64,000 bases of DNA from Sorangium aterium (GCF_028368935.1 NZ_JAQNDK010000001.1:3038001-3102000), one strand, 5' to 3'. Counted from the first letter of the stretch, positions 25,936-34,720 are shown. The notes: a model not told the origin generated them from the sequence alone. Translations and numbers: made by a program.

Positions 25936-27318
25936 ATGAAAACCACCCTCCCTGGGAGCCGCGCGTCGACGGCGCGCCTCATCTCCGCCGTGTTCATCGC
26001 GATCAGCGCACCTCAGCTCGCGGCGTGCGCCGTGGATTCGAGCGATGCTGCGGATCCTACCGAGTTGCCGGCCCCCGGCACCGTCGATGTCGTCCGCCCG
26101 CTCACGCTCTCGGAGCGCGCTCGCGTGCCCGAGAAGGAGCCGGGGTTCGTCGCTGCAGCGCTCGAGGAGCACGAGCTCGTCATCACCCATGACGGCAGCA
26201 TGGCGCCCTTCGCCGCGGGCGACGTGCTCGGCGGCACGCAGGGAGGCGGCTACCTCGCCCGCGTCGTGAGCGTGCGCACGATCGACGCGACGCGTGTGGC
26301 GCTCGCGACGACGCCCGCTCCTCTGACGGAGTTCATCACCGAGGGCCATTTCCACGTCCACTACGACGCGCGCGAGTATGCGCGCGCCATCGACGATCAC
26401 GTCGCTCGCACCCGCGAGCTCGGCGTGGAGGACGACGAGCAGATCGCGAGCGCGGCGGAAGCCCTGAAGATCTCGTCCGGCGCCTCCATGAAGCTCCTCG
26501 AGCTCTCCTCGGCCTCGCTCCCGGCGTCGTGCGGGGTCACCGCGCACGGGACGGCGGCGCTCGACGTCACGGCCGAGCTCTCGCCGGCGCTCGACCTCGA
26601 GGTCCATGTCGGCCCGAGGAGCAAGCTCAACCCGGTGCCGGAGCTGAAGCAGCTCCGCCTCGTCACGTCGGGCCAGCTCGACGTGAGCGCCAGGCTCCAG
26701 GGCGCCGGCACGGTCACGGGGACCTGCTCGGTCGACCTCCTGGAGCTCGCCGGGGGCGCCCTGAGCATACCGCTGCCGACGCTGACCTTCTGGGTGGGCC
26801 CGGTCCCCGTCGTCGTCACGACGGACGTCGTGCCGAGAGCGAAGGCGGATCTCGGGCTGTCCTTCACGGCCGCCGAGGTGGACGCCCAGGCGCAGGCGAC
26901 CGCCGAGATCGAGGCCGGGGTCGACTACCGGAATGGCAACTGGAGCACGATCTGGGAGCCGTCCGGCTCGGCCTCGGGCTCGGCCTCGATCGGAGCGCCC
27001 GGCCTGATCACGGCGTCCGGCAAGGTGAGCGCCGGCGCGGAGCTCCGGGCGCGCCTGTACGGCATCGTCGGCCCGAACGTCGGAGTCCAGGCGTACGCGC
27101 GCGTCACGGCGGAGAGCGCGCCGCCCTACTGCTCGTACGACGCGCGGGTCGACGGCGGCGTGCGGGCCTACGCCGAGGCGGTGGCAGGCGTGTCGGTCGG
27201 CCCGCTGGATCTGACGCTCAAGCGCCTCGAGCTCGTCGATCTCGAGCTCCTGCACTTCGACGGACCGCGCGCCTCGGGCCCGCTCCGCGACGCGCCCGAG
27301 TGCGACGCGGAGCCCTGA
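25936..27318 (+). CDS. Hypothetical secreted lipoprotein
   Basis: This is a 460-aa exported protein of unknown function. The N-terminus is a signal peptide with a lipobox (APQLAAC), so it is likely lipid-anchored. Residues about 50-110 form a short domain (ELVITHDGSMAPFAAGDVLGG) followed by a helix. From residue 200 onward the sequence is strand-rich, Ala/Val/Gly-rich and almost without Cys, with repeating amphipathic strands such as ALDVTAELSPALDLEVHVG and TAEIEAGVDYRNG. This suggests a beta-sandwich or beta-solenoid surface protein. There are no recognised catalytic motifs. The gene is convergent with a small lipoprotein gene. Confidence 0.8.
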   Translation: MKTTLPGSRASTARLISAVFIAISAPQLAACAVDSSDAADPTELPAPGTVDVVRPLTLSERARVPEKEPGFVAAALEEHELVITHDGSMAPFAAGDVLGGTQGGGYLARVVSVRTIDATRVALATTPAPLTEFITEGHFHVHYDAREYARAIDDHVARTRELGVEDDEQIASAAEALKISSGASMKLLELSSASLPASCGVTAHGTAALDVTAELSPALDLEVHVGPRSKLNPVPELKQLRLVTSGQLDVSARLQGAGTVTGTCSVDLLELAGGALSIPLPTLTFWVGPVPVVVTTDVVPRAKADLGLSFTAAEVDAQAQATAEIEAGVDYRNGNWSTIWEPSGSASGSASIGAPGLITASGKVSAGAELRARLYGIVGPNVGVQAYARVTAESAPPYCSYDARVDGGVRAYAEAVAGVSVGPLDLTLKRLELVDLELLHFDGPRASGPLRDAPECDAEP

Positions 27319-27347
27319 TCGCGCCGCCCCTCCCCGCGCCATCCGTC

Positions 27348-27374
27348 CGGGAGGCGAGGCGCCCCCGCCTCCCG
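27348..27374. terminator. Hairpin between convergent genes
   Basis: A perfect 9-bp stem (CGGGAGGCG/CGCCTCCCG) with a 9-nt loop lies between two converging stops at 27318 and 27397. No T run follows on either strand, as is common in very GC-rich genomes. It is well placed to act as a bidirectional terminator. Confidence 0.5.
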
Positions 27375-27396
27375 CGCGCGGGCTAGGACGCCGCGC

Positions 27397-27678
27397 TCAA
27401 GGGTCCGCGCACGCGACGTAATCACAGGACGCCTCGTTCACGCACTCCTCGGTTCGCTCCACGAGGTCATTCCCCTCGAGGCCAAGGCACGCGGTCTCGC
27501 AGCTCGTCTTGCTCGGCGGCGGAGTATCGTTTTCCTCCGCGCAGAGGATGCGGTGCTTGCAGAGCTCGCTGCATGCGTTCAGGATCTCTTCGTCTTTGCA
27601 CCCTGCGGCCCCTGCGGCAAAGAGGCCGAGGACGGCGGCGATGACGGGCAAGATCGATCGGAGTTCTGCGTTCTTCAT
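27397..27678 (-). CDS. Small Cys-rich lipoprotein
   Basis: This 93-aa exported protein has a signal peptide ending in a lipobox (FAAGAAGC) and a mature part of about 70 residues with nine Cys residues besides the lipidated one (for example ACSELCKHRILC and SCETACLGLEG). The Cys spacing suggests a compact disulfide-bonded fold. Many myxobacterial genomes carry such small Cys-rich lipoproteins with no known function. The ATG at 27678 begins the signal peptide directly. Confidence 0.8.
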   Translation of the reverse strand: MKNAELRSILPVIAAVLGLFAAGAAGCKDEEILNACSELCKHRILCAEENDTPPPSKTSCETACLGLEGNDLVERTEECVNEASCDYVACADP

Positions 27679-28041
27679 GGGCAGCTCACCTCGGTTGTGG
27701 AACGGCGACTCTCCCCGGTGGGCGACCCGCTGCCGACCGGCAGCCCGCGTCAGCGCACGAGAAGAAAGCGAGCGCGCGACCCGGCACGGTAGCAGCGCTT
27801 TGCAGGAGGCCAGCGCGCCTCACCATGAGGCCACGCCTCCGCGCCGAGCATAGACGAATCCCTGGCCGCCGCCCACCGCGCGACGGCGCGCGAAACGCCG
27901 AAACGCGAACACCTCGGCCCCGCGCCGACGTCATCTCGGTTCCCGCTGCCGCCCCCGCGCGCCCCGGCGCTGGCCCGATGCGCCGGGCGTGGTACATTGC
28001 GTCATCGCGGCTCCTGACGCGCCCTCCCCGATCGACGACGA
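27679..28041. other. Divergent intergenic region
   Basis: No gene is seen. It separates the small lipoprotein (reverse) from a receiver protein (forward) and must hold both promoters. A GCTGCC/GGCAGC stem with a GACC loop occurs near 27729. No convincing -35/-10 pair was found. Confidence 0.4.
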
Positions 28042-28545
28042 ATGCCCTCCAAGGAATCCGACACCCTGCTCGAAGCCGATCCAGGCGAGCGAGCGGATCG
28101 CGAGACGCCCGACTCCACGCGGCTTCCTCTCGTGCTCTTGGTCGACGGGGACAGGAGCATCTGGCAGCCGCTCGGCGCCCTCCTCTCGAAGCGATATCGC
28201 CTCGTCGTATGCTCCTCGGCCGTGGACGGGGTCGCCGCGTTCACCGAGGACACGTGCGCGGTGATCGTCGATGTGCGGATGTCAGGGCAGGAGGGGTTCT
28301 GGGTCTGCGACCAGATCCGCAAGTTGCAGCCCGAAGTGCCCGTCATCTTCTATTCGGCTCATCAGGACGAGAAGGACTCGTTCGAGGCCATCAACGCGCA
28401 CCGGCCCTTCGCCTATGTCGATAAAGACGGCGCCGAGGAGAAGCTCCTCGACGCCCTCGAGAAGGCGACGCGGATATTTCAAAGCACCCTCCGCAGCAGG
28501 CGGATCATCGAGCGGCTGCAGCGCCGCCGGCTGGAGGCGATCTGA
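28042..28545 (+). CDS. Response-regulator-like receiver protein
   Basis: This 167-aa protein has a 27-residue charged lead, then a receiver domain (residues about 30-150) and a basic C-terminal helix. The phosphoacceptor is D77 in AVIVDVRMSG and the conserved Lys is in YVDKDG near residue 127. The usual adjacent acidic pair is split: the motif reads LVDGD, so D35 is kept but its neighbour is Gly and the next acid is D37. The Mg-binding site may therefore be weaker. It is followed, in overlap or directly, by a VTT/YqaA-like membrane protein gene. The ATG at 28042 is uncertain. Confidence 0.8.
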   Translation: MPSKESDTLLEADPGERADRETPDSTRLPLVLLVDGDRSIWQPLGALLSKRYRLVVCSSAVDGVAAFTEDTCAVIVDVRMSGQEGFWVCDQIRKLQPEVPVIFYSAHQDEKDSFEAINAHRPFAYVDKDGAEEKLLDALEKATRIFQSTLRSRRIIERLQRRRLEAI

Positions 28546-29135
28546 CGCCTCGGCAGGGCGAGCCGCGCCCGCGCGGCGATCGGCGAGATCTGTGGCGCAC
28601 GCTGATCCAGCTGGCGCTGAGCCTGTCCGCGCTCTTCGCGGGGATCGCGCTCGCGGCGCACCTCGCGCGCGAACAGCTCGACGCGCTCGGCCGCGGGTTC
28701 GTGGACCGCTTCGGCCTCGCCGGGATGTTCGTCGGCACCTTCCTCGCCGATGCGTTCTCGTTCCCGATCCCGCCGCAGTTCTACATGCTGACCGCGATCA
28801 CGTCGGGGGGCTCGCAGGTCGCGCCCCTGATCGCCATCTCGGCCGCCTCGCTCGCCGGCGGCTGCACGGGTTACCGCCTCGCCGGCCGCATCGCGCGGCT
28901 CCGCCTCTTCGCGGCGCGCATCGAGCGGACGCGGCCCAGGATAGACCGGCTCTTCGAACGTTACGGGTACTGGGCGATCGCGATCGGGAGCATCTCGCCG
29001 ATCCCCTTCTCGATGCTCTGCTACCTGTCCGGGCTGTACCGGATCCCGCTGCGCTACTTCTTGACCATGGTGCTGTTCCGGGTGCCTCGGCTCCTCCTCT
29101 TCTACGCGCTCATCCGGGCGGGATGGAGCCAGTGA
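28542..29135 (+). CDS. VTT/YqaA-like inner membrane protein
   Basis: This is a membrane protein of the DedA/SNARE-associated (VTT) superfamily, YqaA type. The frame is coding well upstream of the GTG at 28701: it includes a membrane helix (IQLALSLSALFAGIALAAHL) that belongs to the family plan. No ATG or GTG is available in that stretch, so I set the start at the CTG overlapping the previous stop by 4 nt (CTGA), with CTG 28590 as an alternative. The family block FADxxPFPIPP appears as FLADAFSFPIPPQ, followed by the characteristic basic turn and GSISPIPFSMLCYLSG. Proteins of this group act in envelope lipid handling, including lipid-carrier recycling; the exact role here is unknown. Confidence 0.7.
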   Translation: MTPRQGEPRPRGDRRDLWRTLIQLALSLSALFAGIALAAHLAREQLDALGRGFVDRFGLAGMFVGTFLADAFSFPIPPQFYMLTAITSGGSQVAPLIAISAASLAGGCTGYRLAGRIARLRLFAARIERTRPRIDRLFERYGYWAIAIGSISPIPFSMLCYLSGLYRIPLRYFLTMVLFRVPRLLLFYALIRAGWSQ

Positions 29136-29152
29136 AGCCGGCGGCGTGGGCG

Positions 29153-29815
29153 CTACCTGGGGCTGTCCGTCTCCTCGGACGACGGGTTCACCCTGACGCG
29201 CTCCAGGATCTGGTCGACCATGCCGAGATCGATCCCGGAGCGCTCCACGACGTTCCTTGAGAACAGCCGAGTCGCCTCCTTCGCGAGCTCCTCGTCCGGG
29301 AGGAACGGCCGCGCGGGCGACCGCGGCGCCGGCAGGCCGATCTCCTTCTCGAGCTCGGAGATCGCCCGGATCATCTCCTGGTAGCAGGCGGAGGCGATCT
29401 GCACGGCGAACGGGAACACCTGGACGTTGCCCCGGCCGGCGCGCACGGCGTGCAGCGTCGCGGCGGCCTGCTCGGCGAACTGGCGACTCCCGTACGCGTT
29501 GGCCATCTGCGCGTACATCGCGATGGACTCCTGGTCCGCCGCGAGGTCCTCCTCCTTCGTGCGCGGCGCTCCGGACGAAGGCACCGACGACCACCGGACG
29601 ATCATCCGCGCGTAGTCGTCGAGCGCGCGCCGCTGGAGCGCCAGTCGCTCCAAGAGCGCTTCTCGCCGCTGTCTCTGGAGCTCCGCTCTCTCCTCGTGCT
29701 CGGCCCGCCGCTCCGCGCTGAGATCTGCCGATCTCCGCGCCAGGTAAGCGCCGATGAAGAGGGCGACGCCGTTGCTGACGGCGATGAAGAGCATCTCCAA
29801 GATCTTGGGATCCAT
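29153..29815 (-). CDS. Hypothetical protein with one membrane helix
   Basis: This is a 220-aa protein from the ATG at 29815 (MDPKILEMLFIAVSNGVALF); an ATG at 29869 would add 18 residues. One membrane helix at residues about 6-26 is followed by a long charged, probably coiled-coil helix (RAEHEERAELQRQRREALL) and a helical cytoplasmic domain. There are no recognised motifs. It may be a small membrane-tethered scaffold. The stop is only 17 bp from that of the convergent VTT-like gene. Confidence 0.65.
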   Translation of the reverse strand: MDPKILEMLFIAVSNGVALFIGAYLARRSADLSAERRAEHEERAELQRQRREALLERLALQRRALDDYARMIVRWSSVPSSGAPRTKEEDLAADQESIAMYAQMANAYGSRQFAEQAAATLHAVRAGRGNVQVFPFAVQIASACYQEMIRAISELEKEIGLPAPRSPARPFLPDEELAKEATRLFSRNVVERSGIDLGMVDQILERVRVNPSSEETDSPR

Positions 29816-29981
29816 GCCGGTGCCCACGACTTCTATCACGTTCGCGCTGAACGCAGTGATATGCCGCATGATGCGGAGAAAAGTTGGCCGCCGCCCTCCT
29901 CCCGTGCAGGTGCGCCGTCATCCCACAGGCGGCCGGGGCCCCGGCTCGGAGCCGCGCGGGCAGGCGTGATACGATGGTCGC

Positions 29982-30893
29982 ATGACCGGTTCACTCGACG
30001 CCGGGGCCGGCCCGCACGTGGCTGTGCTCGCGGGCCCGCTGCGCGAGGCGCTGGAGAGGAGCCTCGCCGACCGGCTCGCGCGCTGCCACGGGGCGGAGCT
30101 CAACCTGGACAACGCGTTCTGGGGCGCCCCCGAGCCACGCGACCTCGGCGAGGCGCTCACCCGGTTCGGGCCGACATGCGTCAACGTCGTTGTGCGCATC
30201 TTCGAGCGACTCCGCGACATCGACCCAACGCTCGACCTGTGGAGGCAGATCAGGTATCTGCGCAACGTCTGGTGCGGGGGGAGCGCCGGTTTCAAAGTGG
30301 TCTACGTGGAGCCGGCGGCCATGCGCGAGCGCCTCGACCACCGCTTCGCGGGAGCGGGCGGCCGCCGCGTGGCGCGCGACACGATCCTCGGGGGGATCGA
30401 GCACCAGCGGGGCGCGCTGCTCGGCTCGCTCGCGGCGAGCGTCGCGGAGCTCTTCCGGGGCGGCGAGCCGCGCGACGCGGACAGCTGGCGCGAGGTGCAC
30501 CGGCCGGATCAGGAGGCGGTCCACCTCTGCGTCGGCAAACACGAACCGCGGCCGCCGGAGCTCGACGACATCCACCTCGACTGGAGGTCGCCGGTGGTGG
30601 GCGTCGACGAGGAGAGCCGCCGCTGCCGGTACGGGCTCCGCATCGGCGTGGTCCACTGGGTGCAGGCGCGGTTCGGTCTCGGCAAGCCGGTGTTTCCGTT
30701 CCAGAGCATCGATGACAGGGTCGCCGCCCTGGCCGGGCGCCGCGAGGCGCCGGCGCGCTGGGCCGAGTTCGCGGCGCGCTGGCGCGACGCGCGGTGGCCG
30801 CTCGCCCTCCGCGGCGGCGACGGCGCAAAGGAGGCGCAGGCGTGGCTTCGCGAGTGCGACGAGCTGGTCGCTGCCCAGCAAGCGGGCGCGTGA
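29982..30893 (+). CDS. Hypothetical protein
   Basis: This is a soluble protein of about 303 aa with no signal peptide and no recognised domain. It is a plausible gene: codon use fits and there are ordered blocks (PTCVNVVVRIFERLRD, WRQIRYLRNVWCGGS, and a WVQARFGLGKPVFPF stretch near residue 235). It is rich in Trp and Arg. It is followed after 19 nt by the kinase-like gene on the same strand, suggesting an operon. Confidence 0.65.
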   Translation: MTGSLDAGAGPHVAVLAGPLREALERSLADRLARCHGAELNLDNAFWGAPEPRDLGEALTRFGPTCVNVVVRIFERLRDIDPTLDLWRQIRYLRNVWCGGSAGFKVVYVEPAAMRERLDHRFAGAGGRRVARDTILGGIEHQRGALLGSLAASVAELFRGGEPRDADSWREVHRPDQEAVHLCVGKHEPRPPELDDIHLDWRSPVVGVDEESRRCRYGLRIGVVHWVQARFGLGKPVFPFQSIDDRVAALAGRREAPARWAEFAARWRDARWPLALRGGDGAKEAQAWLRECDELVAAQQAGA

Positions 30894-30912
30894 GGGGCCA
30901 CAGGCGGCCGGC

Positions 30913-31788
30913 ATGCCCTACCCCGCTCCCGACGGCACCCAGCTGATCGAGCACCTCGGCGCCGGCGCCACGTTCGACGTCGCGCTTGTCCGGCTCGGAG
31001 GCTCGCCGCCCGGCCCCACGCTCGTGTGCAAGCGCCTCGTCCCCCGCGTCCTCCACGAGCGCGCGGGGCGGGCCGCCATGGTCCGCGAGGCGAAGGCCCT
31101 CTCCCTCGTCCGCCACCCTGCCCTGCCCGCGCTCGCGCGCGTCGGCGCCGATCGCCATGGCCCGTTCCTCCTCGAGAGCCGGCGCGAGGGCACCTCCCTC
31201 CGCGACGTGCTCGACGGATGGCGCGGCCGCGGCCGGCCGCCGCCCGCGTCGCTCATCACCCACGTCGCCAGGGCCGCGATCGAGACGCTCGCCGAGCTCC
31301 AGGAGCTCGAGGATGCCGGAGGCCCGATCCGCTTCGTTCACGGCGATCTCGGCCCCGATCACGTGCTGCTGGGCCCGCTCGGCGACGTCGGCCTCGTCGA
31401 CCTCGGGGCCGCGCGGTTCCGCGACATGGATCCGGACCTCGAGACCGCCGACCGGGGCACGGTTCCCTTCGTTGCCCCCGAGATCGCCCGCGGCGAATCC
31501 CCGCCGACCCAGCGCGGCGACGTCTACTCCATGGCGGCGACCCTCGTCGCCTTCGCCACCGGCGCGCCCCTCACGCGCGCGCGCGAGCAGGCCGCGGCGC
31601 TCGTCGAGATCAGCGAATCCGGCCTCTGCCTCGATGCGCTCTCCGCCACGGACGCGCTCTCGCCGGGCCAGCGCCGGGCGCTCGCTCGCGCGCTCGATCG
31701 CGATCCGGAGCGCCGCGTCGGGACGGCGCGGGCGCTGCTCGACGCCTTCGACGCGGCCGCTCCGGATGGCCCCGAGGCGGCGCGCTGA
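30913..31788 (+). CDS. Ser/Thr protein kinase-like protein
   Basis: This 291-aa protein has the kinase fold but no regulatory or membrane extension. Seen: the VAIK Lys as LVCKRL, a catalytic loop FVHGDLGPDHVLL (His and Asp kept, Arg replaced by Gly as in many bacterial kinases, and the usual Asn replaced by His), a DFG equivalent VDLGAA, and an APE equivalent VAPEIARGE. The missing catalytic-loop Asn, which normally binds Mg, makes weak or absent activity possible. The ATG at 30913 begins at the fold. It follows an unknown 303-aa gene after 19 nt; its substrate is unknown. Confidence 0.82.
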   Translation: MPYPAPDGTQLIEHLGAGATFDVALVRLGGSPPGPTLVCKRLVPRVLHERAGRAAMVREAKALSLVRHPALPALARVGADRHGPFLLESRREGTSLRDVLDGWRGRGRPPPASLITHVARAAIETLAELQELEDAGGPIRFVHGDLGPDHVLLGPLGDVGLVDLGAARFRDMDPDLETADRGTVPFVAPEIARGESPPTQRGDVYSMAATLVAFATGAPLTRAREQAAALVEISESGLCLDALSATDALSPGQRRALARALDRDPERRVGTARALLDAFDAAAPDGPEAAR

Positions 31789-31850
31789 CGCGGCCCTCCT
31801 GCGCGCCAAAACCGTGGACGCACGCGGCGCATGAGATAAGTCTCGCCCGC

Positions 31851-33035
31851 ATGAAGCCCCACCTAGGTCACGACAAGCTCGGCCTCGACACGCTCGCGAT
31901 CCACGCCGGACAGCCGCCGGATCCGACGAGCGGCGCGGTCATGACGCCGATCGTCCTCTCGAGCACCTTCGCCCAGGAGCGGCCGGGCCACCACAAGGGG
32001 TTCGAGTACTCCCGCAGCGGCAACCCCACCCGCAAGGCGCTCGAGGCGTGCGTCGCCGCACTCGAGGGGGGGCGCCATGGCTTCGCGTTCGGCAGCGGCT
32101 CCGCGGCGACCGCGACCCTGCTCCACACGCTCCGCCCAGGAGATCACGTGCTCTCGGGCGATGACGTCTACGGCGGCACCTTCCGGCTCTTCGACAAGGT
32201 CATGCGGCCGATGGGCCTCGCCTCGACCTCGGTCGACATGAGCGACCTCGACGTCGTCCGCAAGGCCCTCACCCCGGCCACGCGGATGATCTGGATCGAG
32301 ACCCCGACGAACCCCATGCTCAAGATCTTCGACATCGCAGGGCTCGCCGAGATCGCGCGCGCGCACGGGGCGCTGCTCGTCGTCGACAACACCTTCGCAA
32401 CGCCGGTGCTCCAGCGGCCGCTCGACCTCGGCGCTCACGTCGTGGCGCACTCGAGCACCAAGTACCTGAACGGGCACTCGGACGTCGTCAGCGGCGCGCT
32501 GGTCACGTCCGAGGACGCGCTCGCGGAGCGGGTCGGGTTCCTGCAGAACGCGATCGGCGCCGTCCCGAGCCCGTTCGACTGCTACCTCGTGCTCCGCGGG
32601 ATCAAGACGCTCGGCGTGCGCGTGCGCCAGCAGTGCGCGTCGGCCGCGCTCATCGCCGAGCGGCTCGCCGAGCACCCCGCCGTCCAGGCGGTGCACTATC
32701 CCGGCCTCGCCACGCACGCCGGCCACGCGCTCGCCGCGCGGCAGATGCGCGCGCCCGGGGCGATGATCTCGTTCCTCGTGCGCGGCGGCCTCCCCGTCGC
32801 CTCGCGGTTCCTCGAGCGGCTCGCGATCTTCGCCTGCGCCGAGAGCCTCGGCGGCGTCGAGTCGCTCGCCGAGCACCCCGCCCTCATGACCCACGCCTCC
32901 GTGCCCGCGGCGGCGCGGGAGGCGCTCGGCATCGCCGACGGCCTCCTCCGGCTCTCGGTGGGCCTGGAGGCCAGCGAGGACCTCTGGAACGACGTCGCCC
33001 AGGCGCTGGACGACGCGCGCGCGACGGGCACGTAA
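31851..33035 (+). CDS. Cys/Met metabolism PLP enzyme (cystathionine gamma-synthase/lyase type)
   Basis: This 394-aa enzyme belongs to the trans-sulfuration family, using pyridoxal phosphate to make or break cystathionine. Typical blocks are TLAIHAGQPPDPTSGAV, the YSRSGNPTR motif, SGSAATATLLHTLRPGDHV, WIETPTNPMLKI with DNTF, and the Schiff-base Lys K204 in HSSTKYLNGHSD, plus the C-terminal ESLGGVESLAEHP block. All catalytic residues are kept. Sequence alone does not decide between gamma-synthase (MetB) and gamma-lyase (CTH/MccB). The ATG at 31851 begins right at the conserved N-terminus; 62 bp separate it from the kinase-like gene. Confidence 0.9.
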   Translation: MKPHLGHDKLGLDTLAIHAGQPPDPTSGAVMTPIVLSSTFAQERPGHHKGFEYSRSGNPTRKALEACVAALEGGRHGFAFGSGSAATATLLHTLRPGDHVLSGDDVYGGTFRLFDKVMRPMGLASTSVDMSDLDVVRKALTPATRMIWIETPTNPMLKIFDIAGLAEIARAHGALLVVDNTFATPVLQRPLDLGAHVVAHSSTKYLNGHSDVVSGALVTSEDALAERVGFLQNAIGAVPSPFDCYLVLRGIKTLGVRVRQQCASAALIAERLAEHPAVQAVHYPGLATHAGHALAARQMRAPGAMISFLVRGGLPVASRFLERLAIFACAESLGGVESLAEHPALMTHASVPAAAREALGIADGLLRLSVGLEASEDLWNDVAQALDDARATGT

Positions 33036-33036
33036 G

Positions 33037-33054
33037 CGCGCGTGAACACGCGCG
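33037..33054 (+). terminator. Hairpin just after the PLP-enzyme stop
   Basis: A 7-bp CGCGCGT/ACGCGCG stem with a GAAC loop starts one base after the TAA. There is no T run. Its position fits a terminator of a GC-rich genome. Confidence 0.4.
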
Positions 33055-33140
33055 GCGCGGCCGCCGTTTGATCGCGGGCCCCCGAGTACGATAGAAGCGA
33101 GGAGCGGCCTCGGGGCCGCCACCTACCACCGGAGCTTTCC

Positions 33141-33701
33141 ATGCGTCTCGCTCGCCTCGGCTTCGTGCCCGTGCTCGGCCTCCTCCCCCTCCTCGGCCTC
33201 GGCTGCAGCGGCGCGGAGCCGTCGACCCCGCGCGGCGCCTACACCATGAACTTCGCCGACCCTGGCGCCGACTGCTCCGCACCGGGGCACCGGGCGATCC
33301 TCGGCGAGGTGTCCTCTGACCAGAAGGTCCGGCTGGTCACCGACGGAGAGGACGACGCCTCGGTCGACTGTTCCGTGTCCGGCTCGGGCACCTTCTCCGT
33401 CTCGGCGGTGGCCAAGAACCCCGCCGAAGCGGCGGAGATCCACGTCAAGATCGACGCCATCTCCCCCGCGGCGACCCAGGACGCGCCGGCCACCGGCAGC
33501 ATCAGCTTCTCCTCGGCGAAGACGGGGGGCCAGACCTTCTACTCCGATACCGCGGCCCCGTGTAAGTTCTGGTTCGCGGGCAAGCAGGGGGTCGACGCGG
33601 GCAAGATCTGGGTCGGCTTCGAGTGCCCGGCGATGCTGAACGAAGGCGAGATATGCCAGCTCAGGCTGGGCGTCCTGGCCTTCGACAGCTGCGGAGGCTG
33701 A
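33141..33701 (+). CDS. Hypothetical lipoprotein
   Basis: This 186-aa protein begins with a signal peptide and lipobox (LLGLGC). The mature part is strand-rich with Cys residues spaced for disulfides (for example DCSAPGHRAILGEV, ASVDCSVSGSG, APCKFWFAG and GEICQLRLGVL), suggesting a beta-sandwich. The function is unknown. A weak purine-rich stretch precedes the ATG at 33141. Confidence 0.75.
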   Translation: MRLARLGFVPVLGLLPLLGLGCSGAEPSTPRGAYTMNFADPGADCSAPGHRAILGEVSSDQKVRLVTDGEDDASVDCSVSGSGTFSVSAVAKNPAEAAEIHVKIDAISPAATQDAPATGSISFSSAKTGGQTFYSDTAAPCKFWFAGKQGVDAGKIWVGFECPAMLNEGEICQLRLGVLAFDSCGG

Positions 33702-33730
33702 ACGGCGCTGGCGGCTAGCTGTTGACAGGC

Positions 33731-33750
33731 GGCGCGCGGGGGGGCGCGCC
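33731..33750. terminator. Hairpin between convergent genes
   Basis: A GGCGCGC/GCGCGCC 7-bp stem with a six-G loop lies between converging stops at 33701 and 33758. It is likely a bidirectional terminator without U-tracts. Confidence 0.45.
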
Positions 33751-33757
33751 CCGCGCG

Positions 33758-34642
33758 TCAGCTCTTCTCGGAGCGCGAGGCCGACACCGCGGGGACCGTC
33801 GACCGATCGCCCATGCTGACCTGCTGCGAGTCGGCGGGCGGGCCGATCGTCGCGCTGTTCGGGAGCTCGGCGTCGTCCTGCTCGTCGATCCGGATCACGA
33901 GCGCCGTGATGTTGTCCTCTCCGCCGTTCTCGTTCGCCTTGGCGATGAGGCGGCGGCACATCTCCGGGACCTCCTCGGTCGAGCTCACGATGTGGAGGAT
34001 CTGGTCGTCCGAGAGCATCCCGCTCAGGCCGTCGGAGCAGAGCAGGTAGACATCGCCGGGCTGCGGCTCATCGCTGAGCAGATCCACGGAGACGCTGTCG
34101 TGCATCCCGAGCGCGCGGGTGATGACGTTGCGCGGAAGCTCGGCCCGCTGCTCCTCGGTGAGCTCGGGCATCGCCATGATGTAGTCGTTGAACAGCGAGT
34201 GATCGCGCGTCAGCTGGCTGATCGAGCCCTTGCGGACACGGTACGCGCGGCTGTCGCCGACGTGGCCGACGTAGATCCGGTTCTTCTTCTTCGAGAAGAG
34301 CGCCCCCACGACCGTCGTGCCCATCCCGGCGCAGTCGCGCGACCGGATGCTGCGCTCGAAGATCTGGCGGTTCGCGACCCGGATGCCCGCCTGGAGCCGG
34401 TTCTCCTCCTCCGACAGGCTGGTGTCGAAGTGGAATGGCCAGGTGGCGTCCTCCCGCGACGTGGACCGGAAGAAGTCCGCGATCGACTCGGTCGCCAGCT
34501 TGCTGGCTACGTCCCCCGCGCGGTGGCCCCCCATGCCGTCCGCGACGATGAACAGATCGTACTCCGACAGGACGGCGTAGCTGTCCTCGTTGTGGTCGCG
34601 TTGGAGACCAACGTCCGTCATTCCTGAAGCGATCGCTCGCAT
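33758..34642 (-). CDS. PP2C-family Ser/Thr protein phosphatase
   Basis: This 294-aa protein has all PPM/PP2C metal-binding blocks: VGLQRDHNEDS near the N-terminus, IVADGMGGHRAGD, MGTTVVGAL, YVGHVGDSRAYRV, LLCSDGLSGML and NGGEDNITALV, so it should be an active phosphatase. It would reverse Ser/Thr kinase phosphorylation, a system heavily used by myxobacteria. The ATG at 34642 is preferred over 34696, because the promoter candidate at 34692-34720 would overlap the longer form. There is no kinase in the same operon; the nearest kinase-like gene is 2 kb upstream. Confidence 0.92.
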   Translation of the reverse strand: MRAIASGMTDVGLQRDHNEDSYAVLSEYDLFIVADGMGGHRAGDVASKLATESIADFFRSTSREDATWPFHFDTSLSEEENRLQAGIRVANRQIFERSIRSRDCAGMGTTVVGALFSKKKNRIYVGHVGDSRAYRVRKGSISQLTRDHSLFNDYIMAMPELTEEQRAELPRNVITRALGMHDSVSVDLLSDEPQPGDVYLLCSDGLSGMLSDDQILHIVSSTEEVPEMCRRLIAKANENGGEDNITALVIRIDEQDDAELPNSATIGPPADSQQVSMGDRSTVPAVSASRSEKS

Positions 34643-34691
34643 AACCTCGGGAATCCTTGAGACGGCTCCGGGCCTTCGGCTTCGAACACCA

Positions 34692-34720
34692 ACCATTTCA
34701 CGCTAGCGAAAACCTGTCAA
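34692..34720 (-). promoter_or_regulatory. Sigma-70-type promoter candidate for the PP2C gene
   Basis: On the reverse strand a perfect TTGACA (34720-34715) is followed after 17 bp by AATGGT (34697-34692). The phosphatase ATG lies about 50 nt downstream. The -10 match is weak but the perfect -35 and spacing are notable in such GC-rich DNA. Confidence 0.4.
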
